From: Mesorhizobium sp. L-2-11 | Lineage (GTDB): Bacteria > Pseudomonadota > Alphaproteobacteria > Rhizobiales > Rhizobiaceae | Reading direction: 5' to 3' | Assembly: GCF_016756595.1 (NCBI RefSeq) | Contig: NZ_AP023257.1 | Coordinates: 3,488,001 to 3,552,000 of the forward strand | Length of the DNA stretch: 64,000 bases | Shown here: one piece after another, positions 50,632 to 58,083 of the stretch | Layout: each line of letters opens with the position of its first letter | How positions within the stretch are numbered: position 1 is the stretch's first letter | The notes under the pieces: generated by a model | Told to the model about the DNA's origin: nothing | Databases searched by the model: none | What the model saw: only the letters and a program-made list of their open reading frames with translations | Translations under genes and position numbers: made by a program

Positions 50632-50720
50632 CGCGTCCTCCCTTCCGGCCGGCGAACCGGCGCTGGCGGCGACAATTTACCAAAGGGGTTGGCCGGGGCG
50701 CGAGCCCCGGCCGTCGTCGA

Positions 50721-51710
50721 TCACTTGACCGCCTGGATCTGCTCGATTAGCGGAGTGAAGTTCGGGAAGTCCTGCGCGATCTGCATGTTGACGCCGTCGC
50801 GGAATGCGGCGATGTCCAGCCCGTCGGCCTCGGTGATGATGGTCATGCCGCGTCCCTTCAGCTCTTCGACGAGCTTGGCCTCGCCATCCTGGGCCATTTG
50901 CAGCGACTTCTTTGCCTCGTCGTCGAGCACTTTGGTGATCGAGGCGCGCTGCGCCTCAGTCAGGCCCTGCCAGACCTCCTCATTGACGAACACGGCGAGG
51001 ACGGCACGCATGTGGCCGGTCATCGAGATATGTGACTGCACTTCGTTGAGGTTGTTCGAGGCGATCATGGTCAGCGGGTTCTCTTGCCCGACCACCACGC
51101 CCGTCATCAGGGCTGTCGGCAATTCCGCGACCTCGACCGGCGTCGGGATAGCGCCGAACCCTTTGACCATCGAGACCCACAGCTCGAGCGGGACGGCGCG
51201 GAACGGCTTGCCGGCGAGATCGGCCGGCGTCTTGACCGGGAAATTGGACGAGATCTGGCGGTCGCCGCGGTAGATGCGGCCGATGATGCGCACACCCTGT
51301 GCGACGAGCTTCTCGTTGAGCGCCTGCAGCGCGGGCGACGTCGCCGGGTCGGTTGCGGCAAGCGCATGCGCGCCGTCGCGGTAGATGAAGGGAGCGTTGA
51401 ACACCGCGACCTCAGGCACAAGGCGTGCGAGCGAGGCGAAGTCATGGTGGCCCATCGAAATCGAGCCAATCTTGACGCCGTCAACCATCTCGGCGACGCC
51501 GCCGAGCTGGCTCGCCGGATAAACCGTCACGGTCACTTCGTTGTTCGTGGCTGCGGCGATGCCTTTCGCGGCCTCGGCGGCGTAGATCGTCTGGATGTCG
51601 CCCTCGGCACCCACATGCGCGTAGCGCAGCTCGGCGGAGAGCGCTGCGCCCGTCATGACGAGCGCGACGGCCGCGCCTGTCAGTGCGTTGATGATGGTCC
51701 TGTGCAGCAT
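50721..51710 (-). CDS. TRAP transporter substrate-binding protein (DctP)
   Basis: 329 residues with a Sec signal peptide (ALVMTGAALSAE). Mature DctP fold: VTVYPASQLGGVAEMVDGVKIG, FRAVPLELWVSMVKGFGAIPTPV with the ligand Arg, and ALMTGVVVGQENPL. It delivers a carboxylate, probably a sugar acid given the rpiB partner, to DctQM. Unrelated in detail to the orphan TRAP protein at 38197. Confidence 0.92.
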   Translation of the reverse strand: MLHRTIINALTGAAVALVMTGAALSAELRYAHVGAEGDIQTIYAAEAAKGIAAATNNEVTVTVYPASQLGGVAEMVDGVKIGSISMGHHDFASLARLVPEVAVFNAPFIYRDGAHALAATDPATSPALQALNEKLVAQGVRIIGRIYRGDRQISSNFPVKTPADLAGKPFRAVPLELWVSMVKGFGAIPTPVEVAELPTALMTGVVVGQENPLTMIASNNLNEVQSHISMTGHMRAVLAVFVNEEVWQGLTEAQRASITKVLDDEAKKSLQMAQDGEAKLVEELKGRGMTIITEADGLDIAAFRDGVNMQIAQDFPNFTPLIEQIQAVK

Positions 51711-51745
51711 GTCGGAAATCCTCCCTTGATTTTCATCCCTGTTGC

Positions 51746-52486
51746 TTAGGTCTGCGGCCTACGAACGAAGGCCGAGATGAGGCTGCGGCGACGGAATTCG
51801 TCGCCGATGGCGAAATGGTCGCGGAGCTTGCGGTCGGCCGCGTCCGCATCGCGATCGACAATCGATAGAAACACTTCGCGGTGCGCTTCCACGAGATAGT
51901 CCACGATGCCGGGCTCTGAGACAGTCACTTCGCGCCGCTGGACATGGCTGCGGCGCAGCAATTCGCCGATCGCGCCGTAGAGTGTTGTCAGTGCCTCGCT
52001 GTGCCCGGCCTCGACGATCGCCTGGTGGAAAGCGAAGTCGGCTGCGCCGCCCTCGACCGGATCGTGCAGCGTGTCCATCAGCTGGGTGAGCTTCGAGCCG
52101 ATGCGCTTCAGATCGCTTTCCGTCGCGCGCTCGCAGGCAAGCCGGATCGCCTGGCACTCGATCGCAATGCGTGCCTGCATCACGTCGTCGAGGATGTCGG
52201 GCTGCTGAGCGAGGCTGAAGGTGAAGAAATCCGAGAGGACGTTGATATCGGCCTGGCGGACGTAGGCGCCCTTGCCATGGCGGATATCGAGGAAGCCGAG
52301 CATGGCGAGCGAACGCAATGCCTCGCGCAGCAGCGGCCGAGACACGCTGAGGCTCAGCGACAGTTCACGCTCGCCCAGCAGGCGCTCGCCCGGCTTCAGG
52401 GTGCCGTTCAGCAACGCGTCGCGGAAGAAGGTGAACACCTTCTCTGCGCCCGATAGGTCGTCGCCCTCGGCAAGCATCGTTAACAT
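51746..52486 (-). CDS. GntR/FadR-family regulator of the TRAP-rpiB operon
   Basis: 246 residues. N-terminal winged helix (GERELSLSLSVSRPLLREALRSLAMLGFLDIRHGKGAYV) and C-terminal FCD ligand domain with DFAFHQAIVEAGHSEALTTLY. An AAGGAGGGG site precedes the ATG. First gene of the operon, 35 bases before dctP. A TGGT-CTG-ACCA palindrome lies 32 bases upstream. It is likely a repressor released by the transported substrate or its product. Confidence 0.9.
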   Translation of the reverse strand: MLTMLAEGDDLSGAEKVFTFFRDALLNGTLKPGERLLGERELSLSLSVSRPLLREALRSLAMLGFLDIRHGKGAYVRQADINVLSDFFTFSLAQQPDILDDVMQARIAIECQAIRLACERATESDLKRIGSKLTQLMDTLHDPVEGGAADFAFHQAIVEAGHSEALTTLYGAIGELLRRSHVQRREVTVSEPGIVDYLVEAHREVFLSIVDRDADAADRKLRDHFAIGDEFRRRSLISAFVRRPQT

Positions 52487-52517
52487 CGGCCGCCCCTCCT
52501 TCCCACTGGCCTTACAG

Positions 52518-52528
52518 TGGTCTGACCA
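52518..52528. promoter_or_regulatory. GntR/FadR-type operator TGGTCTGACCA
   Basis: Near-perfect palindrome TGGT-CTG-ACCA extended by AG/GT on the flanks, matching the TGGTnnnACCA core of FadR-subfamily sites. It lies just upstream of the gntR gene, so the regulator probably controls its own operon. Confidence 0.65.
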
Positions 52529-52798
52529 GTGTTTCCTGAACGGAGAGTCGATGTCAAGCAGTATCAGCCGTCAGGCGGGAGCGGCCAAGCTCGCGCGATG
52601 GTCAGTTTGAGACTTCAATCCAACCAGGGTGGATGTCTGCTATCGCTCCCTGGTGCCAGGAGCTGCCAGTCTGCTACCGGCACCCGTCAAGACGTTTGGT
52701 ATATGGGCGCTAAGCGTCCGCTCCTGGCACTTTCCATTTGACCAAGGCGCATCCCAGCCCAAGCGGTAGTTTAGCGTCGGATTTTCGCCAGGATCTGC
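52529..52798. other. intergenic region between gntR operator and RES gene
   Basis: About 270 bases. No ORF with a start site and no tRNA. Two short GC-rich near-repeats around CGCTCCTGGCAC and CTCCCTGGTGCCAGGAG (a palindromic patch) are visible. No function is assigned. Confidence 0.35.
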
Positions 52799-53587
52799 TC
52801 AGCGCCCGCGCTCCCAGCGCAGTCCATTGAGCCGGGGATCGGCGGCAAACGCCGTCCTGGAAAACTCGATCCGCTTTTGCGGGAACTCACAGATCGCCTG
52901 CACGCCGAAGGCGCCCAGCCGGATGCGCCAGGTATGGGGTTCCAGCGGTTTCGGCCTGGCAAAGCCGCTGCATGACAGCAGCGCCACATTGGCGCCTTTC
53001 GGATCGCGCACGGAGCGATAGCGGATCGCCTCCAGCCCGGCTTCGCGCGCGACATCGGCAATATTTTGGCAGGCTGCGTAGTCGGTCGGGTGCGTCCACG
53101 CCGCCGCGTCGCGGTCGAGCGGCGGCCGCGTCAGGTCGATCACCTTTGTGCTGCGTATCGCGGCGGCGAAAGCGGTGTATTCGGCGGCGTCGCGCGGCCA
53201 TGGCGTAGCCGGCGATTCCGCGAAGAACAGCAAGCGGTAGAAGGCCATTTCGGAAACTGCGGTCATCATGGTTTCCGCCGCGTAGTAGACGCCTTTGGTC
53301 CTGCCGGCGCGGCGGAAGCGCGAACCGTGCGGGTAGATCGATCCGTAGCGGAAGGGCGTTGCCAGGAGATAATGCAGATGCCGGCATTCCAAGGGGATTT
53401 GCGGCTTGGTTTCCTCGATCAGGTCTTCGAGGACGGCCTGTTCGTCGAGCGTATCAACGACTTTCAACGTCGAGACGCGATGCTGCGCCTCGACCATGCG
53501 CCAATACTTGCCATCGAGCCCATACTTGCCAAATCGCTTCGCGGCTTCAGACGAGAGCGCGTCGGGAGTCCAGATAGGCGATGACAT
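52799..53587 (-). CDS. RES-domain toxin
   Basis: 262 residues from ATG 53587 (a TTG at 53593 is less likely). RES domain: WRMVEAQHRVSTLKVVD with the conserved Arg, SRFRRAGRTKGVYYAAE with Arg and Tyr residues, and VIDLTRPPLDRD. The family attacks NAD+ or ADP-ribosylates a host enzyme. It overlaps the upstream antitoxin gene by 41 bases, the usual order (antitoxin first). Confidence 0.9.
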   Translation of the reverse strand: MSSPIWTPDALSSEAAKRFGKYGLDGKYWRMVEAQHRVSTLKVVDTLDEQAVLEDLIEETKPQIPLECRHLHYLLATPFRYGSIYPHGSRFRRAGRTKGVYYAAETMMTAVSEMAFYRLLFFAESPATPWPRDAAEYTAFAAAIRSTKVIDLTRPPLDRDAAAWTHPTDYAACQNIADVAREAGLEAIRYRSVRDPKGANVALLSCSGFARPKPLEPHTWRIRLGAFGVQAICEFPQKRIEFSRTAFAADPRLNGLRWERGR

Positions 53588-53921
53588 CGACAAGCCCTGA
53601 TATCGTCACGATTTTTTCGAGCGGGGTGCCATCGAAGGCCGTGTTGGCGTTCTTCAGCCATGCCCGGGCAACGGTCTCGTCGCCGCCGACAATGGCGTCG
53701 AGCGAGCGGAACAGACGGACGAACAGCACGGCAAGCTCGAACGGCTTGGTTCCACGCTCCAGCAGGAACTCCTGCCTGCGCATGCGCGAAACCGTGGCTT
53801 CCGAAACCCCGATGATCGAGGCCAGCATCCTGGCGGTAATGTCCAGCAGGTCTGCGGCGCGCAGCGTCGCCTTGGTCAGGACTGCATTTTCGGCCGTGTT
53901 GCCGGCGAGATCGGGTCGCAT
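53547..53921 (-). CDS. Xre/MbcA/ParS-type antitoxin
   Basis: 124 residues from ATG 53921, which has AAAGGAG nine bases upstream. An N-terminal Xre-like helix-turn-helix (MLASIIGVSEATVSRMRR) and a C-terminal toxin-binding domain (ARAWLKNANTAFDGTPLEKI, the NxxxxGxxP pattern). It neutralises the RES toxin and probably autoregulates the pair. Confidence 0.9.
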   Translation of the reverse strand: MRPDLAGNTAENAVLTKATLRAADLLDITARMLASIIGVSEATVSRMRRQEFLLERGTKPFELAVLFVRLFRSLDAIVGGDETVARAWLKNANTAFDGTPLEKIVTISGLVDVIAYLDSRRALV

Positions 53922-54156
53922 TGTCGGCAGCTTCTCCTTTCTAATGAAAATATAACCCACAATAATTCATATGGAAAGATGCTAGCCTTAACAATTGGTG
54001 GGCCGTCTGGAGGCTGTTGGCGCGGCCTGCAACTTTGTACAAACTGTGCTGTGCGGAACCCACCCATCAAATGTCGCATTTGCTTGGGCGCAGCCGCTGC
54101 AAAACTGGAATCTGGCAAGGGACGCCAAGAATGGCGACTGCGTCGGGAGGTCCGAG

Positions 54157-54576
54157 ATGGACGACACACAAAGCGGCTCTTGCCTGTGCGGGGCTGTGCG
54201 GTTCAAGACGCGCGGGCCGTTGCGCGGCGTCATCTACTGCCACTGCTCGCAGTGCCGGAAGCAGAGCGGGCATTTCTACGCTGCAACCAATGTTGCCGAT
54301 GCAGACATCACGATTATGGGCGTGGAAAGCATCACCTGGTACGAAGCATCTTCGTTTGCCAGGCGCGGTTTCTGCAAGACATGCGGCTCGTTGCTGTTCT
54401 GGAAGCCGCAGGATGATGAATATGTCTCGGTTCTGGCAGGACTGTTCGACAAGCCCACCGGACTTCAGGGCCAATGCCACATCTTCGTTGGCGACAAAGG
54501 CGATTACTACACGATCGACGATGGGCTGCCGCAGTTCGAAAAGTCGACGCCGTCGATCAAGGTCGCCGATGAGTGA
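54157..54576 (+). CDS. GFA (CENP-V/GFA) domain protein
   Basis: 139 residues from ATG 54157 with GGGAGG upstream. Zinc cysteines: GSCLCGAVRFK, CHCSQCRKQSG and FCKTCGSLLFW, the complete GFA pattern. Often labelled glutathione-dependent formaldehyde-activating, but most members have unknown substrates. Single gene, no formaldehyde genes nearby. The 200 bases before it hold nothing recognised. Confidence 0.9.
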   Translation: MDDTQSGSCLCGAVRFKTRGPLRGVIYCHCSQCRKQSGHFYAATNVADADITIMGVESITWYEASSFARRGFCKTCGSLLFWKPQDDEYVSVLAGLFDKPTGLQGQCHIFVGDKGDYYTIDDGLPQFEKSTPSIKVADE

Positions 54577-54670
54577 CAAGCTCGCCGGCAAATGATTTTT
54601 GCCGCGATCGCCTTATTCCCTTGATCCGGCCATTGCGCTATCCCCTGCCAGTGGTTCGGAAAGGTTTGGC

Positions 54671-55030
54671 ATGCAGCGGCTGATCGATGCTTTCTACAAT
54701 TCAGTGCGGGCATTTCGCAAATTGGCTTCCAGCGAAAAAGCCTTCCAGCAGGAGCTGATGCTGCTCGTGCTGGCGCTGCCGCTCGGCTGGTTTGTTTCGG
54801 TGTCGTGGCGCGGCTATGCGCTGCTGATCGGCGCGGTGCTGCTGCTGATCATGGTCGAAGTGCTGAACACCGGCATCGAGGCGGCATGCGATGCGTTCAG
54901 CCGGGAGTTCAACGTCGATATCCAGCTCGCCAAGGATTGCGGTTCGCTGGCGGTGCTGATTTCGGTGGTGATCGTTGCCGGCGTCTGGGGCATCGCCATC
55001 GTCGAGCGAATCATGGGACTACCGATCTGA
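54671..55030 (+). CDS. dgkA: diacylglycerol kinase
   Basis: 119 residues, three membrane segments. EVLNTGIEAACD is the DgkA signature with catalytic Glu and Asn; FRKLASSEKAFQQEL is the N-terminal amphipathic helix. It recycles diacylglycerol from periplasmic glucan or LPS modification back to phosphatidic acid. Confidence 0.94.
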   Translation: MQRLIDAFYNSVRAFRKLASSEKAFQQELMLLVLALPLGWFVSVSWRGYALLIGAVLLLIMVEVLNTGIEAACDAFSREFNVDIQLAKDCGSLAVLISVVIVAGVWGIAIVERIMGLPI

Positions 55031-55073
55031 CAGCGCTAAGCGGTCCCCGATTGATGGTCGGCATGACGAGTTC

Positions 55074-55499
55074 TCAGTCCAACCAGGGATTCTTGATATC
55101 CACATGCGCGCGTTCGTAGTCCGCCGCATCGCGGGTGACGACTGTCAGGCCATGCAACAGCGCAGTTGCGGCTATGATAAGATCTGGCTGCGAAAACGTG
55201 TGGCCAATTTTACGACCCCCCTCGACCAGCAGTCGCCATTTCAGCATGACGTCTTCCGTCACAGGTAACGTGCGTTGTTCGAACATCGGTCGAACTTTGT
55301 GCGATAACCAATCGGTCAGTTCCGCGCGCCGGCCCGGATCATCCACCATCTCGATCCCGAAGCGGATTTCTGCGAGCGTCACGGAACTGACGAAGAGCGA
55401 GTCAAGCGGCTGCGCGGCAACGAAAGCGACAACCTTTGGCTCCGGCCTGGGGCGACGAAGCTCGGATAGGATGTTGGTGTCGAGAAGCCAACCGGTCAC
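55074..55499 (-). CDS. vapC: VapC-type PIN-domain toxin
   Basis: 141 residues. PIN nuclease acidic residues: LLDTNILSELRR (Asp), SSVTLAEIRFGIE (Glu), FSQPDLIIAATAL (Asp) and VTRDAADYER (Asp). Probably cleaves tRNA or rRNA. It overlaps the antitoxin gene by four bases (ATGA-type coupling). Confidence 0.93.
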   Translation of the reverse strand: MTGWLLDTNILSELRRPRPEPKVVAFVAAQPLDSLFVSSVTLAEIRFGIEMVDDPGRRAELTDWLSHKVRPMFEQRTLPVTEDVMLKWRLLVEGGRKIGHTFSQPDLIIAATALLHGLTVVTRDAADYERAHVDIKNPWLD

Positions 55500-55822
55500 A
55501 AAAACACTTCGCGCACGGGCAGCACGTTGCGGCGCGGGGCGATGTCAATGTCACGATACGGCGAGGCCTGCATGGCGGCGATCAAGGCCTCCCCGGTCTG
55601 GTCGCCTTTGAGGCGCCGGAATTCCTCAACCGAAATGACAACGACCTCCTGGCGGCCATGCACCGTGACATGTTGAGGACCGTCGATGCGAACCCGGCGC
55701 ACCAACTCACTGAAATGCGCCTTGGCGTCTTGCAGCGCCCATCGGCCTGCGCGCGGCTCGTGCGAGAGTCGTTTGGACGACTGGGAATGGGCCGAGGCCA
55801 ATGTTTTATTTTTTCTAGTCAT
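55496..55822 (-). CDS. Phd/YefM-type antitoxin
   Basis: 108 residues from ATG 55822. A basic N-terminus, then WALQDAKAHFSELVRRVRIDGPQHVTVHGRQ-like Phd DNA-binding fold (shown in parts: LQDAKAHFSELV, GRQEVVVISVEEF) and a C-terminal VapC-wrapping tail. A perfect palindrome (55815-55831) spans its start codon, consistent with autorepression by the VapBC complex. Confidence 0.9.
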   Translation of the reverse strand: MTRKNKTLASAHSQSSKRLSHEPRAGRWALQDAKAHFSELVRRVRIDGPQHVTVHGRQEVVVISVEEFRRLKGDQTGEALIAAMQASPYRDIDIAPRRNVLPVREVFL

Positions 55823-55831
55823 ACTGACTAG
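55815..55831. promoter_or_regulatory. palindromic operator at the antitoxin start
   Basis: CTAGTCA-TAC-TGACTAG is a perfect inverted repeat covering the antitoxin ATG. This placement is typical of toxin-antitoxin autoregulation sites. The remaining bases to 55988 contain a weak inverted repeat (GAACGAT/ATCGTTC) and no gene. Confidence 0.7.
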
Positions 55832-55988
55832 AATATCACAAATCGAGATCTGCATTCAAGATGATTTGATCCACCGAACGATGGAGTATTCACATCGGAT
55901 CGTTCTGCCGCAAAGTGATCCAGCAGGACTTTTCTTTTTTTGCGAGCGGCTCACCCTTAAGCACAACGAGGTCAGGTTCGGTCGGCCC

Positions 55989-56576
55989 TCACGTTCCCTT
56001 GGCACGTTCCTTCCTGGCGACATGGTGAGCGATGAACCAGGCAAGGACGGCCACGCCCAGCCCAATCGCCAGGGCGATCAGCAATCGCTCGTGACGGACC
56101 AACGCCTGGCCGACGATGCGCTCCGCGCCCAGCCCGAACACATAGCCGATGGTGGTGAACAATCCGGCCCAGACAATCGATGAAATGGCGTTGAGAATGA
56201 CAAAGCGTGTCACGGCAATGCCGGACAATCCGGACGCGATGCCGCCGACAAGGCGCAGGCCGTAGATGAAACGGTTCGACAGCACGAAAATGTCGGGATG
56301 GGTGGAGACAAGACGATAGGCGTGGCTGAAACCCGGCCGGCCCTTCAGTTTGACCACGAACGGATGGTCGGCGAAGCTTCGTCCGAGGATAAAGAAAAAG
56401 CTGTCGCCGGCAAAAGCGCCGACGGCGGCCGCCAGAAACGCCTGCCACAGCACGAAAACATGCTGATGGGCGAAGAACCCGCCGAGGAGGGCGGCACTTT
56501 CGCCCTCGGCGACGCAGCCCAGAAAGACGGCAATCAGCCCATATTGCTCGACAAGGTTATGGATGGCATCGGTCAT
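55989..56576 (-). CDS. DedA family membrane protein
   Basis: 195 residues with four to five membrane segments. GCVAEGESAALLGGFFAHQ holds the conserved acidic Glu, and RFIYGLRLVGGIASGLSG the Arg-Gly motif of DedA/SNARE-associated proteins. DedA proteins act as lipid flippases (e.g. undecaprenyl phosphate) and help maintain membrane potential. It overlaps the DUF1003 stop by four bases. Confidence 0.92.
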   Translation of the reverse strand: MTDAIHNLVEQYGLIAVFLGCVAEGESAALLGGFFAHQHVFVLWQAFLAAAVGAFAGDSFFFILGRSFADHPFVVKLKGRPGFSHAYRLVSTHPDIFVLSNRFIYGLRLVGGIASGLSGIAVTRFVILNAISSIVWAGLFTTIGYVFGLGAERIVGQALVRHERLLIALAIGLGVAVLAWFIAHHVARKERAKGT

Positions 56577-57136
56577 GAGCGCGTCCGCTGCTTCGACAGG
56601 ATTTCGTCGATGCGCTTCACCTGTTCGGCCAGCTGCGCGATCTCGTCGCGCATGCCAACGATCTGGCTGTGGCGCAGTTCGTCCAGCTTCTCATGCAGCG
56701 CCATGATCTCGATCTCGGCCTTAAGATTGACCTCGTAGTCGTGGGCGGCGTCGATGCGGTCGCGCTCGGCCTGGCGGTTCTGCGCCATCATGATCACCGG
56801 CGCCTGCAGCGCAGCGACCATCGACAGGACAAGGTTGAGGAAGATGAAGGGATAGGGATCAAAGGCATCGCGCGACAGAAGCCAGACATTGCCTGACGTC
56901 CACAGGATCAGGAAGGCGATGAAGCCAAGAATGAAGGACCACGAACCGCCGATCCGGGCGATGGTATCGGCGAGGCGGTCGCCAAACGTCTGGTGAAATG
57001 CGACGGCCTTGTTGGTGTCCTTCGAGATCGTGGTGCGTTCGAGCGTGCTTTGCAGCACCTGGCTCTCGACCTGGCTCAGGCCATCCGGCCTTCGCCTCAG
57101 CCAGCGGTTTGCCAGATCTTCGATCGTCTTGTTCAT
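56573..57136 (-). CDS. DUF1003 membrane protein
   Basis: 187 residues from ATG 57136. GDRLADTIARIGGSWSFILGF, the WLLSRDAFDPYPFIFLNLVLS region and APVIMMAQNRQAERDR are DUF1003 hallmarks, with two membrane helices and a C-terminal coiled coil. Function unknown. Co-translated with dedA. Confidence 0.93.
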   Translation of the reverse strand: MNKTIEDLANRWLRRRPDGLSQVESQVLQSTLERTTISKDTNKAVAFHQTFGDRLADTIARIGGSWSFILGFIAFLILWTSGNVWLLSRDAFDPYPFIFLNLVLSMVAALQAPVIMMAQNRQAERDRIDAAHDYEVNLKAEIEIMALHEKLDELRHSQIVGMRDEIAQLAEQVKRIDEILSKQRTRS

Positions 57137-57220
57137 TGTCGGCTCCGTCGTCAGCGATAGAGGTAGAGGCTGCCGGTTCGCACGGGAAGTGGTAGATTGA
57201 CGCGACAGGGTGAGGAAGCA

Positions 57221-57934
57221 ATGATGGATTTTCAGAAAATCCGCGCCCGCGCGGCCAAACGCAAGGGCGGGGAAGCGGTGCTGGCGTCGCTGCTGGGGCC
57301 GATGCCCGACAATGCCGCGGTGGCTGACATTAGGGACGACCGCATCCTGTCGACGATGGCCGAGCGTGTTTTCGCCGCCGGCTTCGTCTGGCGGGTCATC
57401 GAGCAGAAATGGCCGGGTTTCGAACAAGCGTTCCTTGGCTTCGAGCCGAAGCGGCTGCTGTTCCAGCCCGACGATTTCTGGCACGAACTGACAGCCGACG
57501 AGCGCATCGTGCGCAATCCGCAGAAGATCAAGTCGGTTCGCGAAAACGCGGCCTTCGTCGAGCGGGTGTCGAAGGAGCATGGCGGCTTTGGCAGGTTCCT
57601 CGCGGACTGGCCAGAAGACGACCAGGTTGGACTGATGGCCTATCTCGGCAAGCATGGCAGCCGGCTCGGCGGCAATACCGGCCAGTATTTTCTGAGGTGG
57701 CTGGAGTGGGACGCCTTCATCATCTCAGGCGACATGGCGGCCGCGCTGCGCGACGCCGGCCTCGACATCGCCGAACACCCGACATCGAAGCGGGATCTCG
57801 ACAAGATCCAGAACCAGATCAATGCCTGGGCGGCGCAGACCGGGCTGCCGCGCCGGCATATTTCGCGCATCCTGGCGATGTCGATCGGCGAGAACCACTC
57901 GCCGCAGGCTCTGCGCGAATATATGGGCGAATAG
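57221..57934 (+). CDS. DNA-3-methyladenine glycosylase I family protein
   Basis: 237 residues from ATG 57221 (or 57224), with GAGGAAG before it. FAAGFVWRVIEQKWPGFEQAF holds the Tag-family aromatic base-binding residues, and QKIKSVRENAAFVERV the helix-hairpin region. Divergence from classical Tag is noticeable, so the substrate range is uncertain. Diverges from DUF1003. Confidence 0.82.
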   Translation: MMDFQKIRARAAKRKGGEAVLASLLGPMPDNAAVADIRDDRILSTMAERVFAAGFVWRVIEQKWPGFEQAFLGFEPKRLLFQPDDFWHELTADERIVRNPQKIKSVRENAAFVERVSKEHGGFGRFLADWPEDDQVGLMAYLGKHGSRLGGNTGQYFLRWLEWDAFIISGDMAAALRDAGLDIAEHPTSKRDLDKIQNQINAWAAQTGLPRRHISRILAMSIGENHSPQALREYMGE

Positions 57935-57953
57935 GACGCGATCGGTATCCGGC

Positions 57954-58033
57954 GGTCCGATCGGTCCGGACACGAATGACAGTGTCATTCGGTCCGGGAC
58001 ACGAATGACATAGGTCATTCGGTCCGGGGTGGT
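57954..58033. repeat. tandem palindromic repeats between the glycosylase gene and nadE
   Basis: Two tandem units of about 29 bases, each starting CGGTCCGG and each containing a hairpin: CGAATGAC-AGT-GTCATTCG (57973-57991) and CGAATGAC-ATAG-GTCATTCG (58002-58021). They could end the glycosylase transcript, bind a regulator or be a small mosaic repeat. Confidence 0.7.
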
Positions 58034-58083
58034 CCAAGCAAACGCCATTGCCCGCCCAATTCTGTCGCGCTAAGTCAGCAGGC

